64,000 nt of DNA from Acidobacteria bacterium AB60. Its GTDB lineage: Bacteria > Acidobacteriota > Terriglobia > Terriglobales > Acidobacteriaceae. This document shows, piece by piece, positions 8,299 to 16,012 of this stretch. The position numbers were made by a program, and so were the translations under genes. Below the pieces are notes generated by a model that was not told the DNA's origin, made no database searches, and was given only the letters and a program-made list of their open reading frames with translations. The stretch covers positions 186,001 to 250,000 of the forward strand of contig VANK01000009.1 in assembly GCA_008682415.1 (NCBI GenBank). Reading direction: 5' to 3'. Position 1 is the first letter of the stretch; every line of letters begins with the position of its first letter.

Positions 8299-9269
8299 CG
8301 CTGCTCCTTCTCGCTGAACTTTGCATCCAGCCCCACTTGCTTCAGCTTGTATAAGAGTGCTTTGTAGCTAATCTGCAACTCCTGGGCGGCCCGCTTACGG
8401 TTCCAGCGCGTACGCGCAAGGACATTCAGAATCAGTGTCCGTTCCGTCTGACGGGAAGCAGCGCGTACGGCTTGCTTGAGAGAGATCATCGTGCGCGGCC
8501 CTATTCGCTGTACCTCTTGCGCTCGCGAGCGCAGCGCCGCCATCGCCAGACCAACGTCTCCAACAGCCACGATGACGCGCGCGGCCTCACGCAATTCCGC
8601 CACGTTACCCGGCCAGGGATATTCGAGGAGAAAACGTTGCATGGGGGCGCTCAGGACAGGGGTGGGCCGCTGCAACTCGCGGGCACATCCTCGGAGAAAG
8701 AAGTCGATGAGTGGCAGGATGTCTTCCCGGCGGTAACGCAGCGGCGGTATGGTCACCGTGAATCCACTTAGGAGGTAGAAGAGGTCCTCGCGGAAGACAC
8801 CGGCGTGGACGTCTTGCTGCAACTGGCGGTCACTTGTGGCGATCAGGCGTACTCCATTCGATTCCCCACGTATGGCAGCCGTCGCCACAAGGGGTAATAT
8901 CTTTGCCTGCGATGCAGGTGCAAGGTCGCTTATGTTTTCCAGCAGGAGAGTATCCGCTCCGTTGATCTCTCCGAAGCCGTGGCCGTCTTCTGAATCCAGG
9001 GCCGATATCGGCCGTCGCGAAGTGAGTTGCGCGCAGTTCAGGATTTTCAGCACTCCGCGGTCGCCCATGCATCTCTGATGAATTCGCGCGGCCAGCATGC
9101 GCTTGCCCGTCCCTAGTTCCCCCACCAGCAGGACCGGGACCTTCCGCATGTACGAACTCATGGCGATCTCTTCGATCGCCCGTGCGATAAAACTTCTTCC
9201 CGGGACAAATCGCTCGTATCCGTCCCCAGAAACCGCGATTACGGCCTCGGCCCGGTCGATTTGCTCCAT
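8295..9269 (-). CDS. Degenerate sigma-54-activator-like AAA+ protein with Fis HTH
   Basis: A 324-residue protein with the layout of a sigma-54 enhancer-binding protein but no receiver or sensor domain. Walker A is present (GELGTGKR, 50-57), as are the Arg finger region FREDLFYLL (near 160), the WPGNVAELREA sensor-2 region and a Fis-type helix-turn-helix (NRKRAAQELQISYKALLYK). The loop that should carry GAFTGA (about 91-104) instead reads LDSEDGHGFGEING, and Walker B is TLLLEN rather than TLFLDE. Without GAFTGA it should not be able to remodel sigma-54 holoenzyme. A DNA-binding repressor or antagonist role is my inference. First gene of the EPS operon. Confidence 0.85.
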   Translation of the reverse strand: MEQIDRAEAVIAVSGDGYERFVPGRSFIARAIEEIAMSSYMRKVPVLLVGELGTGKRMLAARIHQRCMGDRGVLKILNCAQLTSRRPISALDSEDGHGFGEINGADTLLLENISDLAPASQAKILPLVATAAIRGESNGVRLIATSDRQLQQDVHAGVFREDLFYLLSGFTVTIPPLRYRREDILPLIDFFLRGCARELQRPTPVLSAPMQRFLLEYPWPGNVAELREAARVIVAVGDVGLAMAALRSRAQEVQRIGPRTMISLKQAVRAASRQTERTLILNVLARTRWNRKRAAQELQISYKALLYKLKQVGLDAKFSEKEQR

Positions 9270-9322
9270 TTCCGCATCTGCCTCAGAGTGTGCCAGGGCT
9301 AGCTCCTTCCGATCTCACTGGA

Positions 9323-9338
9323 AGCAAGATGATGACCA
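9323..9338 (-). promoter_or_regulatory. Candidate sigma-54 promoter for the EPS operon
   Basis: On the minus strand the bases read TGGTCATCATCTTGCT: GG and GC ten bases apart, a perfect TTGCT -12 box and a TGG -24 core. The rest of the -24 box departs from TGGCACG. The predicted start near 9312 leaves a leader of about 43 bases before the ATG at 9269. Confidence 0.5.
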
Positions 9339-9598
9339 ATGGAGCGCAGGGGACAAAGTGCTGGGCGGCCGGATGCAATTGCTTGAGATCGCCTGCGTGA
9401 GTCACGATCGGAGGCTGAAATGCCGTTGAGAGTGCAAGATACTTTCCAAGGGGAGCGGAAGAGTTTTTCCCTTCGCATGGGTCAGACATTTCTCAACGGG
9501 AATGCGAGACAGGAGTCATTACTGAGCGGCAACTCCCGTTCGGTCTTCTGGTCTCGCGAGAGCTGTCGTGAAAACATGCGGCCTTTCGGGTTCCAAAT

Positions 9599-9614
9599 AG
9601 GAACTCGAATTGCT
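9599..9614 (+). promoter_or_regulatory. Candidate sigma-54 promoter for the radical SAM gene
   Basis: AGGAACTCGAATTGCT has GG-N10-GC spacing, a perfect TTGCT -12 box, and A and C at the expected -24 positions. The predicted start near 9624 lies about 58 bases before the ATG at 9683, which has CAGGAG as ribosome-binding site. Confidence 0.5.
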
Positions 9615-9682
9615 CATCCCACCTGTTCCGCTGCCGTTCAGGTTCGGGATCGGCTACTTGATGGATCACAGGAGATACAAAG

Positions 9683-10534
9683 ATGAGGTCTTCGGCGCTG
9701 GTGTCTAAGCTCCTGAGCAGGTCTCTTCGGTTTGTGCCCTCGGGTCTTGTGGCCCCGCTTCGTAAGCAAAAGTGGTTGCGTACGCAGTATTCTCAACATC
9801 AAAGAAGCGCCAGGAAAATCGAGATCGACATTACGTATCGATGCAATCAGAAATGCCTTCACTGCAATCGTTCCTGTCCTCAAGCCCCGGCCCGAGACGA
9901 CATGTCGGTTGAGCAGGTACAAAGGTTTGTGGCGGAGAGCCTGCAAAGGAAGATGCAGTGGGACTCCATCATGGTGATCGGCGGAGAGCCCACGCTCCAC
10001 CCCAAACTATCGGAGATCCTGAACATCCTCATCGATTACAAGCAAGCGCATTCCCGGAGAACTGCTCTGATTTTGGCCACAAACGGGGTGGGGGCCAAGA
10101 TCAGGTCCGTTCTGCGCTGCATTCCGGAAGAGGTGATGTTCCGCAACAGCGAGAAGGAGAATCCTCTTCACTTTGCCGCTGGATATGTCCACGAACCATT
10201 CAATGAGGCGCCCCAGGATTCCTTTCTCTACCGTGGCTCCGATTTCACCATTGGCTGCAGCATGACCACGAATTGCGGGACTGGGCTGACTCCGTTTGGC
10301 TATTACGTTTGTCCCATTGCGGGCGGAGGAATTGACCGCGTATTTGGCTTCGATGCAGGCCGAAAAGAGTTGCCCGACCCCGGCGACCAGATGGATGAGC
10401 AACGCCGTCTCTTTTGCAGGCTCTGCGGTCATTTCAAGGAGAAGCTTGTCTATAACGGCAGCTATTCGAGCCCTACGTGGAAGAGAGCCTATCAGAGGTT
10501 CGCCGAAGCACGCCCTATCTTGACGAGATACTGA
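9683..10534 (+). CDS. Radical SAM protein with extra C-terminal cysteines
   Basis: A 283-residue radical SAM enzyme. The [4Fe-4S]/SAM motif is C54-x3-C58-x2-C61 (RCNQKCLHC), followed by another Cys at 65 and the SAM-contacting GGEP segment (100-103). Cysteines at 192, 198, 210, 245 and 248 (GCSMTTNC, YYVCPIAGG, FCRLCGHF) could bind an auxiliary cluster, SPASM-like, although the spacing is not canonical. The substrate is unknown. It is a monocistronic plus-strand gene behind its own sigma-54-like element, convergent with the 961-residue PRTase/HAD protein. The setting suggests a role in making or modifying a component of the secreted polysaccharide or its lipid carrier, but that is inference. 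Confidence 0.85.
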   Translation: MRSSALVSKLLSRSLRFVPSGLVAPLRKQKWLRTQYSQHQRSARKIEIDITYRCNQKCLHCNRSCPQAPARDDMSVEQVQRFVAESLQRKMQWDSIMVIGGEPTLHPKLSEILNILIDYKQAHSRRTALILATNGVGAKIRSVLRCIPEEVMFRNSEKENPLHFAAGYVHEPFNEAPQDSFLYRGSDFTIGCSMTTNCGTGLTPFGYYVCPIAGGGIDRVFGFDAGRKELPDPGDQMDEQRRLFCRLCGHFKEKLVYNGSYSSPTWKRAYQRFAEARPILTRY

Positions 10535-10661
10535 AACGTCTCAAGGGTAAATTCATTCCAGGAAGTTGCGTGTGGCGTCTGAACCAGCACTGTGGAGCGC
10601 GGTGCAGAATTGAGCGCACTGAGTCGAGGGAATCGGCGCCGGAGCTAGCGAGTTCCTGTCG

Positions 10662-10673
10662 GGAAGATCTTCC
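10662..10673. repeat. Perfect 12-base palindrome in a convergent spacer
   Basis: GGAAGATCTTCC lies in the 156-base spacer between two convergent genes. It is too short and lacks a T-run, so it is a weak terminator candidate at best. No other feature is seen in the spacer. Confidence 0.25.
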
Positions 10674-10690
10674 TCCCTCTGCAGCATCCA

Positions 10691-13576
10691 CTACACCCTG
10701 AAATTCTTCACCCAGCTGAGGTCAAACGCGGCTCGCGCCAACAGCCCAAAAGCATTCCGATCGGCGATTCTCAGCAGTTCGGAGAATAAGTCACCGCTGG
10801 TAAGACCGCCCGGGCCACAAAGATCGCACGTCTCCCCATTGGGGTGCACAATTTTCCGAACGATCTCGAGTAGCCCAAGCTGGTAGGAACTTCCGGCAAT
10901 TTGGCACCCTAAGGCCTGCGCCTGCCGACGGCACGTGATATTTCCCGGGGCGAATGCTCGCGACGCAGTGGCAAACATGGGCAGGTCGGCATCGGAATCG
11001 CCGATGGCAATGGTCGATACATTCTCTTGCCCGGTCATCTGCAAGAGCGCAAGGAGCCCCTTCCCTTTATCGCTGGACTTGGCCACGACCGCAGTATCCA
11101 GATATGTCTGGTGATAGCTGAGACGGTCCAGTCTGAGTTCCGACAGCAGGTTCTGAATCAGCAACCGTGGAACCGGGATCGTCCGTCCGCGCTCGTAGGT
11201 ATACGCGCGGATTGAGTAGCGGTAATCATCGTTGAGGAATATGCCAGGCACTGCTTTCAGCCTTCGTCTGGCGACCGTCAATTGATGGGCAGAGAGCTCA
11301 TCAACCAGAATCTGCTCGCGTCCCGTATTGGCGTCCCAGGCGAAGGCGCCGTACTCTGCCACGCCGCCTGCGAATCCGTAGCTCTCACAATACGCTTTAG
11401 TCTCGGGAATGCTGCGAGCCGTGTTGAACGCGACCGAGAACCCATGAGCCTTGAGCATCGAGATCGCTTCTATACCCGCAGCAGTTGTGGACGGAAATCC
11501 GAACAAAAACCTGTCCGTCACTCCATCGATATCGAGGCTGATGATCGGCGCGTGCCAACCCTGGCTCTTCGGATTGCAACACATCGAGGCACAGTGGCGC
11601 ATCGTCTGCTGGGTGAGAAAGTTCCACGCAACGATGAAATCCCGGTTGAACTCTTGGGCTCGATGGGCGAGGCGTTGATCCTCGAGGTTGGAATGCGCGA
11701 CATACATGGCTCTCATGCCGGCCGCCAGTTTGTTCAAGAACAACCGTTGTTGGACCGTCGTATCCCCCGACTGCTCGATATACCTACAAAGCAAGTCCGC
11801 TTCTTCGGCAGGCAATAGCTCCCAATGAAGCACTGCCTCGGCGAGATCATATGCCGGATCGGTCATATTGATTTCGGTCTTGCCGCCCAGACCGTGCTGC
11901 TCGAAGTCGGTCTTCAGCGGGCCGCTCGGTCCGTGAAGCCATTCCAGGGGCCTCATCTTCCCATCCACCAAACTCGGGCACGGGCATGCAAGATCGGCCA
12001 GCCTCGCACTTAACCGCGGTCTTTTCAAGACGGCTGTGGCTTTGAGGCCGTAGGCTCGACTCAGGTTTCCGGCCACATCTCCAAAGCCCTTGTGGCGGTT
12101 CTCCCGGAGGAGCGCAGGCGCAGGGTCGGCGTCCAGACGCAGTCGCCGCACGCGGCTCGCTACGTACGCACCTGCGGCTTGTATCCAAGTCGCGCGATCG
12201 AACGGCTGATCGTGGTGCTCGCACCATTCCATGTAGAGCATGCCATCGCGGAGTCCGAATACACGGGGCACATATTCCTCCAGGCGCTCGGCGGCAAGAG
12301 ACGCGTGATAGCTGAACCATCCCCAGCCGACACTCTTGGCCAGCACATAGCGAAATCCCGGTGTGCCATCGGATCCTCGTAATTCTACGCGAAATGCGCG
12401 TTTGACTCGGTTGTGGAACTTCTCGTCAGACCATTTGCGGAGTTGCTCGTTGATTGCTGCTGCTTGCTTGTCAATGCTGACTCCGGTGACCTCGAACCCT
12501 GTATTCCGGAAATATTCACCCATGCGTTCGCGAATCTGCTCGTCGGAAAGAAGACGTTGCTTGTACCACTCCTCTGGCTCCAGAGTGATCACTTCGACAC
12601 CGGCAAGGGCGCACGGGTTCTGATCTCTCCAATGCCGACCACTCGCGTGTACCGGAACCAGAACGAAGATGTCTTCTTTGCTCGTCCCGCACTGTTGCAA
12701 CGCATCGACTGCCTTCGAAAGAGTGCTGCCGGTATACACGGGCTCGTCGATCACGACAGCCCTGCCCCGCTCCCTGACGCAATGCCGAACGCAGTCAATC
12801 TCTGGAGTGGTCATGCCGCCCTTGGGACGTACGGTGACTCCATCCAGGACCCGGAATCCCTGCGTTTCAAGAGATGCGCGAAGAAGCGGAGCAAAGTAGG
12901 ACCCCGCCGTGCGAAGTCCGAAGATCATCAACGGCCGGGTTGGATCGGGAATGGAAGCCTTGAGCTTGTTTCCCAGTAAAAGCACATCATTGGACGTGAG
13001 ATCCTGCGAGCGAAAGGCCGCCGGAACACGAAGACGCTGAATGCCCAGCTCCGGTGGCATAGGGCTGGTGCGCAGGAGGTCGGAAAGTCGCCCCTCCCTC
13101 AACTCTAGGTCGGGGGCTGACCCTGGGGAGAGGAATGCCTTGAGCAGGTCGATAAGAGCCGCTTCCCATTGTCCGCGCCAACGCCTCAGCCGATGAACCC
13201 TGACAAGGCGCGCCTTTGCCTTCAGACTTATCGCCCGCTGAAATAAGGAGATCCCCGGCTTTGTGAAGGGCAGGGCCGAAGTGATCTTCGAAAAATCGTA
13301 TTGGTCGCCGGCGATGTAGTCATCCACCGCATTGCTGATTGCGCAGGCCAGCAGGTACACGTTCGTCTGGATTTCGGCAGCTCTCCAGTCCTCTGCGCCT
13401 GGCGTCACCTTGAGGAGTTCCTGCTGCAGATACCGGCTGATCTGGGAGATCGTTGGAAACAGGTTGAGACACCAACTGTAGTTCTCGTAGAAATCCAACT
13501 CTGTCTGCTGCAAACGGTGCGTGCTGGGTTCCATAATTGCGGCGGAACCGCCGTGGGCATCGTCTTCTCGTTGCAT
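10691..13576 (-). CDS. Three-domain PRTase / APH-like kinase / HAD phosphatase protein
   Basis: A 961-residue protein with no obvious signal peptide. Residues about 195-335 look like a type I phosphoribosyltransferase, with a PRPP-loop-like VVIDEPVYTGST at 274-285. Residues about 395-610 resemble an aminoglycoside-phosphotransferase/choline-kinase fold: VDGKMRP at 537-543 in place of HGDxHxxN, KTDFE at 555-559, DPAYDLAE at 573-580. Residues about 676-900 form a Cof-like HAD phosphatase with D682/D684 (SLDIDGV), FNTAR, a conserved-type Lys near 838 and GDSDAD at 859-864. The first 190 residues and a Cys-containing tail (CDLCGPGG) are unassigned. Together they suggest nucleotide or sugar-phosphate metabolism. 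M15 is an alternative start; neither has a good ribosome-binding site. It follows the YdcF gene by 36 bases. Confidence 0.85.
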   Translation of the reverse strand: MQREDDAHGGSAAIMEPSTHRLQQTELDFYENYSWCLNLFPTISQISRYLQQELLKVTPGAEDWRAAEIQTNVYLLACAISNAVDDYIAGDQYDFSKITSALPFTKPGISLFQRAISLKAKARLVRVHRLRRWRGQWEAALIDLLKAFLSPGSAPDLELREGRLSDLLRTSPMPPELGIQRLRVPAAFRSQDLTSNDVLLLGNKLKASIPDPTRPLMIFGLRTAGSYFAPLLRASLETQGFRVLDGVTVRPKGGMTTPEIDCVRHCVRERGRAVVIDEPVYTGSTLSKAVDALQQCGTSKEDIFVLVPVHASGRHWRDQNPCALAGVEVITLEPEEWYKQRLLSDEQIRERMGEYFRNTGFEVTGVSIDKQAAAINEQLRKWSDEKFHNRVKRAFRVELRGSDGTPGFRYVLAKSVGWGWFSYHASLAAERLEEYVPRVFGLRDGMLYMEWCEHHDQPFDRATWIQAAGAYVASRVRRLRLDADPAPALLRENRHKGFGDVAGNLSRAYGLKATAVLKRPRLSARLADLACPCPSLVDGKMRPLEWLHGPSGPLKTDFEQHGLGGKTEINMTDPAYDLAEAVLHWELLPAEEADLLCRYIEQSGDTTVQQRLFLNKLAAGMRAMYVAHSNLEDQRLAHRAQEFNRDFIVAWNFLTQQTMRHCASMCCNPKSQGWHAPIISLDIDGVTDRFLFGFPSTTAAGIEAISMLKAHGFSVAFNTARSIPETKAYCESYGFAGGVAEYGAFAWDANTGREQILVDELSAHQLTVARRRLKAVPGIFLNDDYRYSIRAYTYERGRTIPVPRLLIQNLLSELRLDRLSYHQTYLDTAVVAKSSDKGKGLLALLQMTGQENVSTIAIGDSDADLPMFATASRAFAPGNITCRRQAQALGCQIAGSSYQLGLLEIVRKIVHPNGETCDLCGPGGLTSGDLFSELLRIADRNAFGLLARAAFDLSWVKNFRV

Positions 13577-13612
13577 GTCGATGCATTTGCACGCGAGGGG
13601 CCATTCCTGTGT

Positions 13613-14362
13613 CTAGGCCCAACCGCGAAGGTGATACCAGAGCAGCCCCAATGCTTCGTGCAACAAATCCTCGTTCCAGGCGATAGCCTCCCAGCTCGGC
13701 AGCAGACGCTCTTGAGTGATCAAGTGAAATCTTCGATAGCCGCAGGGCGCGGGAACGACTTCCAGACCAGCTTTGCGAAAAGCCCTCATGGCCCGCGCCA
13801 TGTGAAAAGCCTCGGTGACCAGGACAATCTTACGAATCCCTTTCGCCCGTAATATCTGTGCGGAGTAGAGCGCATTCTCACGTGTGGAGCGAGATTGTGT
13901 CTCCGACCAGATCATCTCCAGCGGCACACCTTCTCGCTGCAACGCCACCGTCATCACCATCGCGTATGGGGGCGTTCCCTCGTCCGCGTTTGATCCGCCG
14001 CTGGCCAGAATCGGCAGGCGCCGCCCCCAGTTACGGTGCAACCAGGCTGCATATTGACAGCGCTCGAAGGAATCGGACCCGAGCCTCGAGGTCGGGAGGG
14101 GAGGGTAGGGGGGATAAACCGTGGACGACAGCACCACGATGGCGCCCGCTCCGTCCACAGGCGAAGAAAGCACCGGGTACGGATCCTCAAGCAGCCCAAC
14201 CATCAGCGACGCCAACGGAGGCCACGAGACGAGGAAGAGTGAGAGAACGCCGAGAACAAGCAGCGTCGGTCTGCAGCCGCTTCGTCTCCATTGCCAAATC
14301 ACCGCGGCGATAAGCAGAAGTATGACGGCTGCTAACAGCGGCTGGAAATACGACAAGGACAT
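13613..14362 (-). CDS. YdcF/SanA family (DUF218) membrane protein
   Basis: About 249 residues. Two N-terminal transmembrane helices (LLAAVILLLIAAVIW and LLVLGVLSLFLVSW) precede a DUF218 domain with GAIVVLSS, LPILASGGSN, the acidic QREGVP..MIWSETQSRSTRENA segment and IVLVTEAFHMARA. Members (YdcF, SanA, ElyC) act in envelope or lipid-carrier metabolism; the reaction is not well defined. I choose the ATG at 14362, preceded by AGAGGGGA, instead of the longer ATG at 14407, which would run into the divergent gene. A strong sigma-54-like element (14408-14423) sits just upstream. It is the first gene of a two-gene unit with the 961-residue protein. Confidence 0.85.
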   Translation of the reverse strand: MSLSYFQPLLAAVILLLIAAVIWQWRRSGCRPTLLVLGVLSLFLVSWPPLASLMVGLLEDPYPVLSSPVDGAGAIVVLSSTVYPPYPPLPTSRLGSDSFERCQYAAWLHRNWGRRLPILASGGSNADEGTPPYAMVMTVALQREGVPLEMIWSETQSRSTRENALYSAQILRAKGIRKIVLVTEAFHMARAMRAFRKAGLEVVPAPCGYRRFHLITQERLLPSWEAIAWNEDLLHEALGLLWYHLRGWA

Positions 14363-14381
14363 TACCCGTCCCCTCTTCGAA

Positions 14382-14397
14382 TGGACACCCAATTGCA
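14382..14397 (+). promoter_or_regulatory. Candidate sigma-54 promoter for the SGNH lipoprotein gene
   Basis: TGGACACCCAATTGCA keeps TGG and TTGCA with GG-N10-GC spacing. It is nearly the same as the element at 15933 (both begin TGGACACC). The predicted start, about 14407, is only some six bases before the ATG at 14413, which implies a near-leaderless mRNA. Confidence 0.45.
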
Positions 14398-14407
14398 ACA
14401 ACATCAT

Positions 14408-14423
14408 TGCAAATGACTGGCCA
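14408..14423 (-). promoter_or_regulatory. Strong candidate sigma-54 promoter for the YdcF operon
   Basis: On the minus strand TGGCCAGTCATTTGCA matches TGGC, the G at -24 position 7 and a full TTGCA -12 box, ten of twelve conserved positions. The predicted start near 14397 gives a leader of about 35 bases to the ATG at 14362. It overlaps the first codons of the opposite-strand gene. Confidence 0.6.
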
Positions 14424-15168
14424 AACCAATCGAATCTTACTCAGTTCGGCAGGTCTGATTGCGGTCATCACCGGATGGATTCTGACTGTAAGCGGGTGCC
14501 ACAAAGGAGAGGGAAACACCTTGACCAATCGCGTACACATCACCCTCATCGGCGCATCCATCGGCGAAGCGTGGCACTTGGCCGAGTGGCCAAGCCGCGT
14601 TCAGGCGCACGAGTACACTGCCGACTCCCTCGCGGCATGGCAGTTCGATAAATCGGAAGCGGTGGAGGAAACACTTATCCGTCCGAAAAGGAAAGTAGAG
14701 TTAACGCGAAGTTATCTCAAGTCCCTGTTCCAGTCGCCTCCGACCAACCCCAATATTGTGATCCTCAAAGAATGCTCCTCCTATTTCCCGGGAGATATGG
14801 AAGATTACAAACAGCGTGTTCGCGATTGGGTTCGCCAGCTCCAGGCGGGTAATATCCAGGTGATGCTGGCTACGGTGGTGCCGGTGACCCAAGCCCGCGC
14901 AGCCAGTGCTCCCGGAAAGCAGGAATCGCTGCTCGCTTACAACCAATGGATTCGCGAGTTTGCACACCAACAGCACATTCCGGTCCTTGACCTTGAGGCA
15001 GCGTTGCGGGAGCCCGGGCAAGGATCGTACTTGCGCCTAGAATACGCCGCCGATGATGGTTCGCACCTGAATGATGGCGCATATCGCGCCCTTGATATCG
15101 CTTTATGGACAACTCTTTGCCAATTAAGGCCTAACTCCGTTTGCGAGGCAGCCGCCACTCATTCCTGA
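14413..15168 (+). CDS. SGNH/GDSL-hydrolase-like lipoprotein
   Basis: A 251-residue protein. An N-terminal helix ends in the lipobox-like VSGC, so it is probably a membrane-anchored lipoprotein. SGNH blocks are visible: IGASIGEAW in place of GDS (block I), a possible block III-like stretch around NPNIVILKECSSY, and DGSHLNDGAYR, supplying the Asp-x-x-His pair of block V. The family contains polysaccharide O-acyl esterases and acyltransferases, so acting on acyl decorations of the EPS fits the neighbourhood but is inferred. I prefer the ATG at 14413 over the TTG at 14407. There is no Shine-Dalgarno sequence. It ends 15 bases from the convergent acyltransferase gene. Confidence 0.8.
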   Translation: MTGQTNRILLSSAGLIAVITGWILTVSGCHKGEGNTLTNRVHITLIGASIGEAWHLAEWPSRVQAHEYTADSLAAWQFDKSEAVEETLIRPKRKVELTRSYLKSLFQSPPTNPNIVILKECSSYFPGDMEDYKQRVRDWVRQLQAGNIQVMLATVVPVTQARAASAPGKQESLLAYNQWIREFAHQQHIPVLDLEAALREPGQGSYLRLEYAADDGSHLNDGAYRALDIALWTTLCQLRPNSVCEAAATHS

Positions 15169-15183
15169 TTCGAGACCCGCAGA

Positions 15184-15786
15184 TCACTTCAGTTGATCGG
15201 AAAACAAGGTCAACAGATGTTGTCTAAGCTTGTCCCGATTCGCGGTACGATGTTTCGACGTCCACCAGGTCTCCCCAGGTTCTATCTTTATGTCCGACGG
15301 GCGCTGCTGGGCCCATCGTTCCAGGCATTTCTGCCGATACTTCTCCAGCGAGCCAAATGGCCGCGCCGGAACGCCCATCACCACCGAATTTTCGGGTACA
15401 TCCATAATGACCACGGAATTGGGCGCAACGACCGAGTTGCGTCCGATGCGTACATTGGGCATGAGACTCGAACGATGCCCGATGATGCAGTTGTCCTCGA
15501 TCACAATTGGACCGAATACCTGCAAATCTGTGCAGCCATCTCGCAATACCCACACTCCTCCGTCGTGGGTGTGGAAGGCGACCTCGGCCGCGATCGCAAC
15601 GTGATTTCCGATCTTGACCAGGTAAGGTTCGGTTCCCAAATCGGTAGGAACGATGTAACACGCCTCTCCAACGTGCGCCCCTAGCTTGCGAAGGTACTCC
15701 GCCTTGGTGAACGGAGTATAACGACGCTTTTCCAGTGAAGCACGAAGATCCGCGTATGCAGACACAATCTCTCGCGCCAAGCCCAT
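15184..15786 (-). CDS. Hexapeptide-repeat O-acyltransferase (WbbJ/Maa-like)
   Basis: A 200-residue left-handed beta-helix acyltransferase. Hexapeptide repeats run through VKIGNHVAIAAEVAF, GPIVIEDNCIIGHRSSLMPNVRIGRNSVVAPNSVV and the closing NSVVMGVPARPFG. The His in FHTHDGG is the likely catalytic base by family analogy. It probably transfers acetyl or another acyl group from acyl-CoA to a sugar. I choose the ATG at 15786 because GAGGAG lies eight bases upstream; a TTG at 15825 would extend it. It has its own sigma-54-like promoter (15858-15873). Confidence 0.88.
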   Translation of the reverse strand: MGLAREIVSAYADLRASLEKRRYTPFTKAEYLRKLGAHVGEACYIVPTDLGTEPYLVKIGNHVAIAAEVAFHTHDGGVWVLRDGCTDLQVFGPIVIEDNCIIGHRSSLMPNVRIGRNSVVAPNSVVIMDVPENSVVMGVPARPFGSLEKYRQKCLERWAQQRPSDIKIEPGETWWTSKHRTANRDKLRQHLLTLFSDQLK

Positions 15787-15857
15787 CTGCGCCGCTCCTC
15801 GACCGGACCCGCCCCGGAAAGTCAATCGTGTCGATAAGTCTAGATATCGTTCTACGT

Positions 15858-15873
15858 TGCAAGTAGGTGGCCA
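15858..15873 (-). promoter_or_regulatory. Candidate sigma-54 promoter for the acyltransferase gene
   Basis: On the minus strand TGGCCACCTACTTGCA matches TGGC and TTGCA with correct spacing, nine of twelve positions. The predicted start is near 15847, 61 bases before the ATG at 15786. Confidence 0.6.
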
Positions 15874-15932
15874 AATAGAGCATCTCTTACTGACACTCCC
15901 TTAAGGAGGTTACAGAAGCAAACAGGCCCATT

Positions 15933-15948
15933 TGGACACCAGTTTGCA
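15933..15948 (+). promoter_or_regulatory. Candidate sigma-54 promoter for the CelD-like GNAT gene
   Basis: TGGACACCAGTTTGCA has TGG, TTGCA and GG-N10-GC spacing. The predicted start is near 15958 and the ATG at 16013 is about 55 bases downstream. A near-palindrome (ACTCCCTTAAGGAGGT, 15893-15908) lies midway between this and the divergent element. Confidence 0.55.
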
Positions 15949-16012
15949 ATTGCTCTAAGGGGTTTTGTCCCCTCGGCGACCTCGCCGGCAATGCAGTTCG
16001 GAGGAGTTCCGC

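Larger units (their letters stand above)
9270..9682. other. Divergent intergenic region, EPS operon / radical SAM gene
   Basis: This 413-base spacer has no credible gene. It holds two candidate sigma-54 promoters pointing outward (9323-9338 minus, 9599-9614 plus) and an inverted repeat, AACGGGA at 9495-9501 and TCCCGTT at 9534-9540. The repeat lies about 60 bases upstream of the plus-strand element, a distance at which enhancer-type activator sites can sit. Its function is unproven. Confidence 0.5.
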
